A stretch of 64,000 bases of DNA, taken from positions 4,278,001 to 4,342,000 of the forward strand of contig OY761542.1 of the NCBI GenBank assembly GCA_963664635.1. Reading direction: 5' to 3'. This document shows positions 35,463 through 42,889 of this stretch, in pieces (the first letter of the stretch is position 1; the number at the start of each line of letters is the position of its first letter). Made by a program: the position numbers and the translations under genes. The stretch is from VXNE01 sp963664635 (GTDB lineage: Bacteria > Pseudomonadota > Gammaproteobacteria > Pseudomonadales > Azotimanducaceae). A model generated the notes under the pieces. The model made no database searches. It was not told the DNA's origin and saw only the letters and a list, made by a program, of their open reading frames with translations.

Positions 35463-35946
35463 CTACAGGTCCCACCACCACTGCTCCGGCAACGGTTCCC
35501 GGTCCGGCCAGACCTTGTCCAGGGTGTCGCCTTCGAACACCTCGCCGTTCTTGACGACGTAGGCGATGTCGTCCGAATGCCGGATGTCGGCGAGCGGGTC
35601 GGCGGTCAGGACGACGAGGTCCGCCAGCTTGCCGGCCGTGACCGTGCCGATGTCCCGCGCCACGCCGATCATCTCGGCGCCGTGACGCGTCCCCGCGCGT
35701 AGCGCCTCCGCCGGTGTCAGCCCGCCGCTCGCGAGCGCCCAGAGCTCCCAGTGCCAGGCGAGACCCTGCAGCTGTCCGTGCGAGCCGACGCCGACGCGTC
35801 CCCCGGCGCGGATGATCTTCGCGGCCTGTGCCGCGACGCGCGGGAAGACGTGTTCCTCCTCGGCGAACCAGGAGCGCCGTTGCGTACGCGCCTCGAGGAA
35901 CGGCCGCGGGGTGAAGCGCAGGAGCTTCGGGTCGACGCGCGGCGAC
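35463..35946 (-). pseudogene. 3' fragment of the TolB-propeller amidohydrolase (duplication arm A2)
   Basis: About 160 codons match the end of the amidohydrolase gene at 48676-49150 nearly residue for residue ('LLRFTPRPFLEARTQRR' to 'EPLPEQWWWDL'). The match ends abruptly at about 35946, in the codons for 'RVDPKLL'. Upstream is unrelated sequence. The fragment lacks the metal site (H-x-H) and the propeller and cannot work. It shows that arm A once held the convergent acetyltransferase/amidohydrolase pair. Confidence 0.85.
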
Positions 35947-36075
35947 ACCTACTGGGACCGTTTCGGCGAGGTCCGCAGCGAGGGTCTCTCCCGGGTGCCG
36001 TTCGTGGAAACCTGGTGGTGGGACGAGCGGAAGGCGGCGCGGGTACGCGCCGGGATCGCGTCCGTCGAGGACTGA
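35941..36075 (+). pseudogene. Possible C-terminal fragment of an unidentified forward gene
   Basis: Right after the duplication edge the forward frame ending at 36075 reads 'GDTYWDRFGEVRSEGLSRVP', then a Trp-rich end (ETWWWDERKAARVRAG). The composition looks like a real protein tail cut by the rearrangement. I cannot name the family. Between 36076 and 36275 I see no gene or structured element. Confidence 0.3.
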
Positions 36076-36275
36076 CGCGGGCGTGGATGCGCGCCATCAT
36101 CGAGGTGGCCGTATAGCGGCCGGCTAACGCGCCATGGGCAGCCTCGTCTACGACCGACTGCTCGGCGATCGACGCGAACCGGCGAGGATGGTGATTCCAC
36201 CGTTATGGGTAAAAGTCGTGCCTGTGTCGGTGGTGCTGCCTGACCGGCAGCTGCGAGTACGCGATGATGGCGGAA

Positions 36276-37448
36276 TCACCGGGGCAGCAGCAACTCGGCG
36301 TTTTTCACGAAGAACTTCTCCTGGAAACTGTCGCTCACGCCCCCGAATCGCGACAGATGGGATGCCAGCGGATCCTTGCCGCCTTCGGGATGCGGATAGT
36401 CCGTCGCGAAACAGTAGACGTCTTCCAGACCGTACCGCTCCACATACTTGTGGACCGGCTCGAAATGGAACGAGCTGACCCGAATGTTGCGGTTGATGTA
36501 CTCCGAGGGTTTCATCCCAAGGACCTTGCCCAGCCGCCTCCAGAACTGCTCCCCCCACATGTCGAGCGACTCCGCCAGGGGGCCGATCCAGTGGGCGCCC
36601 AGCTCGATCAGGCCGAACCGCAGGGTCGGGTGGCGTTCGAACACGCCGCCGAGCACGATCGCCGTCACGAAGTTCTCCGCCGGCTGGTGGGCCGTCGACA
36701 GCGTGAACGGATCCAGGGGGATTTCGTTGGTCTCCGTCGGGACAGGTCTGAACGCGGGGATCTTGCCCCACGCGCCGGACCGTCGATACGCACGTTCGTC
36801 GCCGATGTGGATCATCACCGGAACGTCGGTCTGCGCACATCGACCAGAACGGATCCAGTGCCTCGTCCGCCGGCGACTTGCCCCCGGTGGAAGCGAGGCG
36901 GGCACGATGACCGAACTCAACCCCGATGCGATGATCTCCTCCGTATCTCGCAAGAGCTGATCCAGATCGTTCGCCAGAAGCACCCCCGCCGGACGAATGC
37001 GGTCGGAGTGCTTGCGCGTCATCTCGGCCGCCCACCCGTTGTAGGCCTTCTGAACCCCCCGCGCGAGCCGACGAATCTTCGGCGGGGTCACGTTCTCGAT
37101 TCCGAAACTCCCGCCGATCTTCTCGATGGGTGTCGATTCGAACAGCGGTGCGAACATCCCGAAAAAGGGGAACAGCAGCTGACGCCGAACCCCTTGCAGA
37201 TCCATCACCTGGATCCGCCGGTCGAACGACATCGCCCCCGGGGCCTCGGATCCTCGAACCGTCCGGATCGTCTCCTCATCGATCGGCGTCTTCTCCACGT
37301 GATCCTCAACGTTGAAACCGTCGATTTCCGCGCCGTCGCCGGCCATCTTCCGCATGCGCTTCATGGCCAGATCGCAGACCTCCTCTCCGATCTCCCCGAA
37401 ATGTTCGCCCCAGAGAGTCAGGAGCGGCAATTTTACTTTCTCTCTCAT
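36276..37448 (-). CDS. Amidohydrolase_2 (PF04909) family metal hydrolase with a doubly shifted stretch
   Basis: This is 390 aa from ATG 37448, with GAGGAAGA as ribosome site. The end, 'VYCFATDYPHPEGGKDPL', is the conserved Asp/His part of the ACMS-decarboxylase/amidohydrolase_2 family, and 'VPVMIHIGD' is the mid-barrel His. Family members decarboxylate or hydrolyse ring and amide substrates. Between about 36840 and 36905 the frame reads a basic nonsense stretch (ASRRRTRHWIRSGRCA). The neighbouring frame reads sense there (GKSPADEALDPFWSMCA). Thus two indels of opposite sign flank about 20 codons, with normal sequence outside. A GGGGG run marks one edge. Confidence 0.8.
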   Translation of the reverse strand: MREKVKLPLLTLWGEHFGEIGEEVCDLAMKRMRKMAGDGAEIDGFNVEDHVEKTPIDEETIRTVRGSEAPGAMSFDRRIQVMDLQGVRRQLLFPFFGMFAPLFESTPIEKIGGSFGIENVTPPKIRRLARGVQKAYNGWAAEMTRKHSDRIRPAGVLLANDLDQLLRDTEEIIASGLSSVIVPASLPPGASRRRTRHWIRSGRCAQTDVPVMIHIGDERAYRRSGAWGKIPAFRPVPTETNEIPLDPFTLSTAHQPAENFVTAIVLGGVFERHPTLRFGLIELGAHWIGPLAESLDMWGEQFWRRLGKVLGMKPSEYINRNIRVSSFHFEPVHKYVERYGLEDVYCFATDYPHPEGGKDPLASHLSRFGGVSDSFQEKFFVKNAELLLPR

Positions 37449-37505
37449 TCTTCCTCGCTCATTGTTTCGGGTAGCGGCCGACCCGGATGGGACTCGACCG
37501 GGGCT

Positions 37506-38645
37506 ATGGCGTTGTGGAGAGGTGCGATCCTGGGTAAACATGCCTGCCCTGACGAGATCCGCGGACGTGAGCTGCAATATGGCGGTGGCAGCAAATCTCG
37601 CATGCCCAGCAAGGCCTTTGAGCATTGGTTCACCGCTTGCGTCGAACGTGGTATCACCGTGCCGTCATGGCCGAAAGAATATGGCGGAGCAGGACTGGAT
37701 CGGGCGAAAGTCAACGACCTGAGGAGCGCGATGCGAGAGGTGGGCGCACCACCACCGCTATCCGGTGTCGCTCCGACCATGCTTGGTTCCACACTGCTGG
37801 AACTCGGGACCGAGGATCAGAAGCTACGGCACCTGCCACCCATCGCACGCGGAGAGTTGTCCTGGTGTCAGGGCTACTCTGAACCCGGTGCCGGGTCCGA
37901 CCTCGCATCGCTGCGTACCCGCGCCGACAACGACGGCGATTGCTACCGGGTGAACGGGTCGAAAGTCTGGACGTCGGGCGCACACCGGGCGGATTGGATG
38001 TTTTGCCTGGTGCGGACCGATCGGGAAGCGCAAAAACAACAAGGCATCAGCTTCCTGCTTTTTTCGCTGGATACGCTCGGTGTGACGGTCCGAAACTTCG
38101 ACATGATCAACGGCGGCTCCGAGTTCTGCGAAGTGTTTCTCACCGACGTCATGGTGCCCAAAGCCGATCTGGTGGGACGCGAGAACGATGGCTGGAGCAT
38201 TGCCAAGCGGTTGTTGCAGTTTGAACGGGACTCGGTATCGCAAGGTGAGTTTCTCCCGCAGGGCGGTTCTTTACCGGATGTGCTGAAACGATATGCCTCC
38301 GATGACCCATTGGCGCGTGATACCGCCGTGCGCTGGGAAATGGATCACGCAGCCTTTGCGCTCACCAGGCAACGTGCTGTTCAGGAGCGCAAGGAAGGCC
38401 GTACCGGTACCTTCGTGACGTCCGCCTTCAAGATGCTGTCGTCCGAACTGGAAAGCCGCAAACTGGAGGCAATCGTGGCCATGATGGGTGCGCAGGGCCT
38501 CGGTTGGTCAGGAGATGGGTTCGATGCCGAGGAATTGGCATCGACACGCAAATGGCTACTCAGCAAGGGATTCCTGATCGCGGGCGGCTCATCGGAAGTG
38601 CAACGCAATGTGATCGCCAAACGGGTGTTGGGCCTCCCCGACTGA
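37506..38645 (+). CDS. Acyl-CoA dehydrogenase, N-terminus possibly shortened
   Basis: From ATG 37506 the protein has 379 residues. 'SWCQGYSEPGAGSDLASLRTRA' is the FAD-binding signature. 'VNGSKVWTSGAHRADWMFCLVRTD' and 'FLIAGGSSEVQRNVIAKRVLGLP' are also typical. The family normally begins with a longer helical domain ('FRxEVRxWL'); here only 'MALWRGAILGKHACPDEIRG' precedes 'ERGITVPSWPKEYGGAG', so the start may be cut or lie in another frame. The enzyme would oxidise an acyl-CoA in a beta-oxidation or side-chain degradation path. Its DNA is less GC-rich (TTGTTGCAGTTTGAA-type codons) than its neighbours, suggesting recent transfer. It is divergent from the amidohydrolase with 57 bases between. 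Confidence 0.85.
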   Translation: MALWRGAILGKHACPDEIRGRELQYGGGSKSRMPSKAFEHWFTACVERGITVPSWPKEYGGAGLDRAKVNDLRSAMREVGAPPPLSGVAPTMLGSTLLELGTEDQKLRHLPPIARGELSWCQGYSEPGAGSDLASLRTRADNDGDCYRVNGSKVWTSGAHRADWMFCLVRTDREAQKQQGISFLLFSLDTLGVTVRNFDMINGGSEFCEVFLTDVMVPKADLVGRENDGWSIAKRLLQFERDSVSQGEFLPQGGSLPDVLKRYASDDPLARDTAVRWEMDHAAFALTRQRAVQERKEGRTGTFVTSAFKMLSSELESRKLEAIVAMMGAQGLGWSGDGFDAEELASTRKWLLSKGFLIAGGSSEVQRNVIAKRVLGLPD

Positions 38646-38675
38646 TCAGTCTGTTGATCTTCGAGAGGACAGGAG

Positions 38676-39740
38676 ATGGTTGAAGTCTGGACACACGCGG
38701 CGCCGGCGCCACACGCCATCGCGGCAGAGGCGCAGCTTGCGGAAGCGCAGGGGTGGGATGGTCTGGGGGTGCCGGATTCCCAGAATCGGGCCGGCGACGC
38801 CTATGTGGCGCTGGCGATGGCGGCGAGCGTCACCGAGCGCATTGGCCTTGCAACCGCGGTCACCAATTCGATCACGCGGGTGGCGGCGGCGACGGCCGCG
38901 GCGATCGCGAGCGTCGACCGGATCGCGGAGGGGCGCGCCGTCCTCGGCCTGGGCAGGGGCGACTCGGCGGTCGCGGACCTGGGCCGGGCGCCGGCGCGCG
39001 TTGCGCAGTTCGAAATCTATCTGCGACATCTGCAGGCCTACCTGAGGGGCGAGGCCGTGCCCTTCGGCGAGATCGACGTGGCGGCGGCGCGGCCGGTGGA
39101 CGCGCTGCACCTGGCCGATGCGACGCCGGAGAGCCGGATTCACTGGCTGGCGGGCGCTCGCAAGGTTCCCGTCGAGGTTGCCGTGAGCGGACCCCGGATG
39201 TTCAAGGTGGCGGCCCTCCATGCGGACCGGCTGATGTTCGCACTCGGCGCCGACGCGGAACGGATTGCCTGGGGCATCGAAGTCGCCCGGTCGGCGCGGG
39301 AGGCCGCTGGACTCGACCCCGATGGAATCGCCTTTGGCGCATACGTGAACTGCGTGTGTCACCCGCAGATCGAGGTTGCGCGGGATCTCGTCAGGGGCGG
39401 TCTGTCGACCTTCGCCCGGTTCTCGATCATGCACGGCAGCGTCCAGGGGCCCGCGTCCAGTCAGACCGAGGGTGCGCTCAAGGCGATGCACGGCGTGTAC
39501 GACATGCGCAAGCACACGCGGGGCGACTCGCGTCAGGCCCGGATGCTGTCGCCGGAGTTCATCGACCACTTCGGGGTGGTCGGCCCGCCGGATCGCTGCA
39601 TCGAGAAACTCCGGGCGCTGGCCGGGCTCGGGCTCGACAAGCTTTTTCTTGCGACCAACTTCACGCTACGCAACGACACGGGCCTCGAGGCCATCGCATT
39701 GGCGGCAAGAGAAGTGCTACCCGCGCTGCGGGCATCCTGA
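38676..39740 (+). CDS. Luciferase-like (LLM class) flavin/F420-dependent oxidoreductase
   Basis: This encodes 354 aa, with GAGAGGACAGGAG ahead of ATG 38676. 'AEAQGWDGLGVPDSQNRAGD' and 'ERIGLATAVTNSITRVAAATAA' are the LLM barrel's first strands. 'ASVDRIAEGRAVLGLGRGDS' is the most typical family stretch. Family members use FMNH2 or F420 to oxidise or reduce aldehydes, sulfonates or amines. It follows the acyl-CoA dehydrogenase by 30 bases on the same strand, so they may be one unit. Whether F420 is the cofactor cannot be told. Confidence 0.88.
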   Translation: MVEVWTHAAPAPHAIAAEAQLAEAQGWDGLGVPDSQNRAGDAYVALAMAASVTERIGLATAVTNSITRVAAATAAAIASVDRIAEGRAVLGLGRGDSAVADLGRAPARVAQFEIYLRHLQAYLRGEAVPFGEIDVAAARPVDALHLADATPESRIHWLAGARKVPVEVAVSGPRMFKVAALHADRLMFALGADAERIAWGIEVARSAREAAGLDPDGIAFGAYVNCVCHPQIEVARDLVRGGLSTFARFSIMHGSVQGPASSQTEGALKAMHGVYDMRKHTRGDSRQARMLSPEFIDHFGVVGPPDRCIEKLRALAGLGLDKLFLATNFTLRNDTGLEAIALAAREVLPALRAS

Positions 39741-39829
39741 CTCCCAGCGAACCGACCCGAAGATCCTGACGGCAAGACCCGAGGGGAACCGGGTCCATTA
39801 GACTGGCGAGTTCAGCAAGGGAGGACGGC

Positions 39830-41059
39830 ATGCAGCCAGAGCTGGAGACACGCGGAACCCGGACGGACAAGGGCTGGCGCGACCATGACGGCTTCGTTGG
39901 CCGGCGGCAGCCGGGCACGGGACCGAGGAGCGACCCGCGTGGCGACTTCCCTACCGGGCCCGACGTCGGCGACGCCATGCCGGACGTGCGCTGCGTCACG
40001 GCGGACGCGACCCCATTCGATCTGCACGCGCACCGCGCCGGAAGGCCGGCGGTGTTCATCTTCTACCGCTCCGCGGTCTGGTGACCCCCCTGCCGCACGC
40101 AGCTCGTCGAGTTGCAGAAGAGCATGCGGGATTTCGATGCGGCGGACATCCGCGTGTACGCCCTGAGCTACGACGAAGCGGATGCGCTCAGGGATTTCCG
40201 CGCTGCCCACGGCATCACCTACACCCTGCTTTCCGATCCGGATTCAGATGTCATCCGGTCGTTCGGCATCCTGAACACCCTCATCGACCCGAACGATCAT
40301 CCCTGGTACGGGATCCCGTACCCCGGCGCCATTGTGGTAAGCGCAGAAGGTGCGGTCACCCACAAGTTCTTCGACAACAACCTGGCCGTGCGTGCGGGGC
40401 CCGAGCAGTTGCTCCGGGCAGCCCTGGCGCGACCTCACGGTCGCGGCCCATCCTTGCCGATAGGTGGAAGTTTCGCTGGCGCGAAACTCCTGCGGCGCAC
40501 GCGCCTGGGCCAACCCATGCCGGAGCCAAGGGCCGACCGGGCCGCACCGCAGGAGGTGCGGGTGAGCGTCGCGCTCGACGGCAACCACCTCGCGCCCATG
40601 GTGCAGCGGGATCTGGTCGTGCGCTTCAGCGTTCCCGAGGGTCGCCACGTTTACGCGGAACCTGCGCCGCAAGGATCTGTGGCCCTCGAGGTGACGCTCG
40701 ATGGAAGCGATCGCCTCGTCCAGCGTCCGATCGTTCGACCGGCGAGCCAACCCCATACTCTCGAGGCCACGGGAGAGTCCTTCCGGGTGCATCACGATGT
40801 GTTCGAACTGCGGTTGCCGCTGGCCGTCAACGGCGCTTCCCCCAGCGACGCCGCAGAGATCACGATCTCCGGCGAAGTCCGTTGGCAGTGCTGTGACGAC
40901 GAGGTCTGTGACGTCCCCACCAGTCAGCGCTTCGAGCTTGCGCTGCCGGTGTCGGAACCGCCTGCGCACGCCCTGCGCAATAGCAGAGGCGCGACCGTCG
41001 AGCCAAACGCCATGGCGCACTTTCAGAGGATGTCCGAACGGCGGAGGGGTTCCGGCTGA
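39830..41059 (+). CDS. Putative selenocysteine-containing peroxiredoxin-like protein with DsbD-N-like domain (TGA decoded as Sec)
   Basis: ATG 39830 has AAGGGAGG ahead. The frame reaches TGA at 40082-40084 and then stays open, in the same frame, to 41059 (409 residues counting the TGA). Before it is 'AVFIFYRSAVW' and after it 'PPCRTQLVELQKSM', so the TGA stands where redoxin relatives have the reactive Cys of 'RSADWCPYC': W84-U85-P-P-C88. Residues 45-200 are the AhpC/TSA-type fold ('ALSYDEADAL', 'YTLLSDPDSDVIRSFGILN', 'GIPYPGAIVV'). About 205-225 come from a palindromic repeat. About 235-385 resemble the DsbD N-terminal/DsbC domain ('VRWQCCDDEVCDVP'). It would reduce peroxides or disulfides. 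A SECIS-like hairpin follows the TGA. No selA, selB, selC or selD gene is in this window. Confidence 0.75.
40093..40129 (+). promoter_or_regulatory. Candidate bacterial SECIS element
   Basis: Upper stem GCAGCTC (40099-40105)/GAGTTGC (40109-40115), seven pairs with one G-U, closes a GTC loop whose first base is G. A lower stem CCGCA (40093-40097)/TGCGG (40125-40129) extends it across an internal loop. The apical loop begins 21 bases after the TGA. Bacterial SECIS rules ask for a short hairpin with a G in the first two loop positions about 16-37 bases after the UGA; all are met. Confidence 0.6.
40430..40492 (+). repeat. Composite palindromic (REP-like) element, copy 2, inside a coding region
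   Basis: GCGACCTCACGGTCGC (near 40428-40444) and AGTTTCGC-TGGC-GCGAAACT (near 40470-40489) repeat parts of the element at 7584-7703, in opposite orientation. The second palindrome is the exact reverse complement of the first copy's core. Here it is read through in frame, encoding a 'GGSFAGAKL' linker between the two domains of the putative selenoprotein. Confidence 0.7.
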
Positions 41060-41131
41060 CAACGTCATTCGAGCCCGCCCAACTACAGTCGGCCGACGGG
41101 CAGGTGACCTCTGGGCAGTCGAGGAAGCCGG

Positions 41132-41584
41132 TCAATCGAGTTCGACTTCGACGAGCACGAGCTCCGGGGCGGCCTTCGCGAGGCTCTCTTCGACGGGCCT
41201 CCTGTGCTCGTCGAGCTTGATGCCGTAGACCCTGGCGTCGCGAGGGAGCGCGCTGAGAAAGCGCCGCACGCCATCGCGTAGCTCTTCGCTGTCACCATCC
41301 CACAGCCGGGCCTGTCCGGTGTATGTCTCTCTCGCGATCTCGATCGAGACCGGTGCCGCCTCGCCGCGGAAGTTCATCCACCAGCGGGTGCTGTGGGCCG
41401 ACAGGAGGCGGACCGTGGCGTTGTCGCGGGTGTAGCTGAGAGGTGTCACGAACTCGCGTCCGCTTTTGCGACCCCGAAAATGCAGGAGCGCGATGCTGCC
41501 GCTCGCGATGCCGTGCAGTGGCGAGCGCAGTACTGCCGTCATGACAGGGTTGGCGGCTTTGTAGATCCAGTTCTCGATGCTCAT
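41132..41584 (-). CDS. Deazaflavin-dependent nitroreductase (Ddn)-family protein
   Basis: This is 150 aa from ATG 41584 (MSIENWIYKAANPVMTAVLR). 'ALLHFRGRKSGREFVTPLSY' is the F420/FMN-binding hairpin of the split-barrel Ddn family (compare 'TTTGRKSGK'). 'WWMNFRGEAAPVSI' is the second family stretch. Ddn relatives use F420H2 to reduce quinones or nitro compounds. It is transcribed toward the selenoprotein gene (72 bases apart at their ends). Between 41585 and 41911 I find no supportable gene; a 75-residue frame at 41715-41942 starts with a basic, hydrophobic stretch but has no match I know and overlaps the next start. Confidence 0.8.
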   Translation of the reverse strand: MSIENWIYKAANPVMTAVLRSPLHGIASGSIALLHFRGRKSGREFVTPLSYTRDNATVRLLSAHSTRWWMNFRGEAAPVSIEIARETYTGQARLWDGDSEELRDGVRRFLSALPRDARVYGIKLDEHRRPVEESLAKAAPELVLVEVELD

Positions 41585-41911
41585 TGGGCGGTCTCCGGGA
41601 ATCGGGCGCTTTGGAAGTCCTGTAAGGCAGCCGGCCGCGTCGCCCGTGGGCCACGGCATCCTCTTGCACGACGCTGGCCGGATGTCGCGGTCCGCGCCAC
41701 AATAGCTGACCGACATGTCCGATGTACGTCGCAGCCGACTCCGGACCGTTCTCCGCTGGACACTGCCAGGCGGGCTGGGCGCCGTACTGCTGCTGTTCAA
41801 CACCGGTTCTCGCCCCGGTTTCCGGGCAGGTGCATCATGCCGGACTCCGCCACCGGACGCGTCGCCTTTACCGGGGCCATCGTGCAGCACGGCGGACAGG
41901 AGGAGTAGACC

Positions 41912-42802
41912 ATGCCCCATGCCACTTCCAGTGACGGAGTGAGGCTCTATTTCGAGGAGACGGGGAGCGGGGAGCCGATCGTCTTCATCCACGAGTTCGC
42001 CGGGGACTATCGGGCCTGGGAGCCGCAGGTCCGCCACTTCTCCCGCGCCTATCGTTGTATTGCCTACAACGCGCGGGGGTACTCGCCGTCGGACGTCCCC
42101 GAAGACCCTGCCAGTTACTCCCAGGACATCGCCCGGCTGGACGCGGTCGCAATCCTGGACCACCTCGAAATCGAACGCGCCCACGTCATTGGCCTGTCCA
42201 TGGGCGGGTTCGCCGCCCTGCATTTCGGACTGCATCACCCCGACCGCGCGCGCTCGCTCGTCGTGGCAGGCTGTGGCTATGGCGCCGAGCGTGAGCGGCG
42301 CGAGCAGTTCCGCGCGGAGACCGAAGCGACGGCCCACTTGATCGAGACGGCGGACGGCGCCGCGTTCGCCGAGCGATATGCGCAAGGTCCGACCCGCGTC
42401 CAATTCCAGAACAAGGATCCGCGGGGATGGACCGAGTTTCGCGAGCAGCTCGCGGAGCATTCGTTGCGCGGCGCCGCGAATACGATGCGCGGCGTGCAAG
42501 GCAGGCGCCCTTCGATCTACGACCTCGAGGACCGCATGCACGCAATGCGGGTACCGACCCTCATCCTGACGGGCGACGAAGACGACCCTTGCCTGGCTCC
42601 CAACGTGTTCATGAAGCGAACGATCCCGTCGGCCGCGCTCATCACGCTTCCCAACTCCGGGCATACCATCAACATCGAGGAGCCCCTCCTGTTCAACCAG
42701 GCGTTGGAGTGGTTCCTGGGACAGGTGCGCTCGGGGCGTTGGCCGGAGCGCGATGCCAGGTCGCAGACCGGTTCCATCATCGGCATGAGTGATGACGGTT
42801 GA
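41912..42802 (+). CDS. Alpha/beta-fold hydrolase
   Basis: The 296-aa protein has 'IVFIHEFAGDYRAWEPQ' (oxyanion-loop region) and the nucleophile elbow 'GLSMGG'. The acid is in 'LTGDEDD' and the final His in 'NSGHTINIEEP'. It starts 'MPHATSSDGVRLYFEETGSGEP', the common form of epoxide-hydrolase/lactonase-like and carboxylester enzymes. The usual HG before the oxyanion hole is HE here. Substrate unknown. It is monocistronic and converges on the TonB-receptor gene, 87 bases away. Confidence 0.88.
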   Translation: MPHATSSDGVRLYFEETGSGEPIVFIHEFAGDYRAWEPQVRHFSRAYRCIAYNARGYSPSDVPEDPASYSQDIARLDAVAILDHLEIERAHVIGLSMGGFAALHFGLHHPDRARSLVVAGCGYGAERERREQFRAETEATAHLIETADGAAFAERYAQGPTRVQFQNKDPRGWTEFREQLAEHSLRGAANTMRGVQGRRPSIYDLEDRMHAMRVPTLILTGDEDDPCLAPNVFMKRTIPSAALITLPNSGHTINIEEPLLFNQALEWFLGQVRSGRWPERDARSQTGSIIGMSDDG

Positions 42803-42889
42803 GTATCGAATGCCGGCCCCTGCCGGCGGTCGAGATCCTGGAAGCGCGTGCGCGGCAAGCGCGGCGCGCCGGGTTGACGCGCCGGTCGC

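Noticed and set aside
36134..36478. Forward frame starting MGSLVYDRLLGDRR
   Set aside because: No motif and most of it is antisense to the amidohydrolase gene.
36264..38645. One long 793-residue forward reading over the amidohydrolase and acyl-CoA dehydrogenase
   Set aside because: The first 414 codons are the antisense of a real leftward gene; only the part from 37506 has family motifs.
41715..41942. 75-residue forward frame before the alpha/beta hydrolase
   Set aside because: Only the first 35 residues look membrane-like; the rest is Pro/Ser/Arg nonsense and it overlaps the next gene's start.
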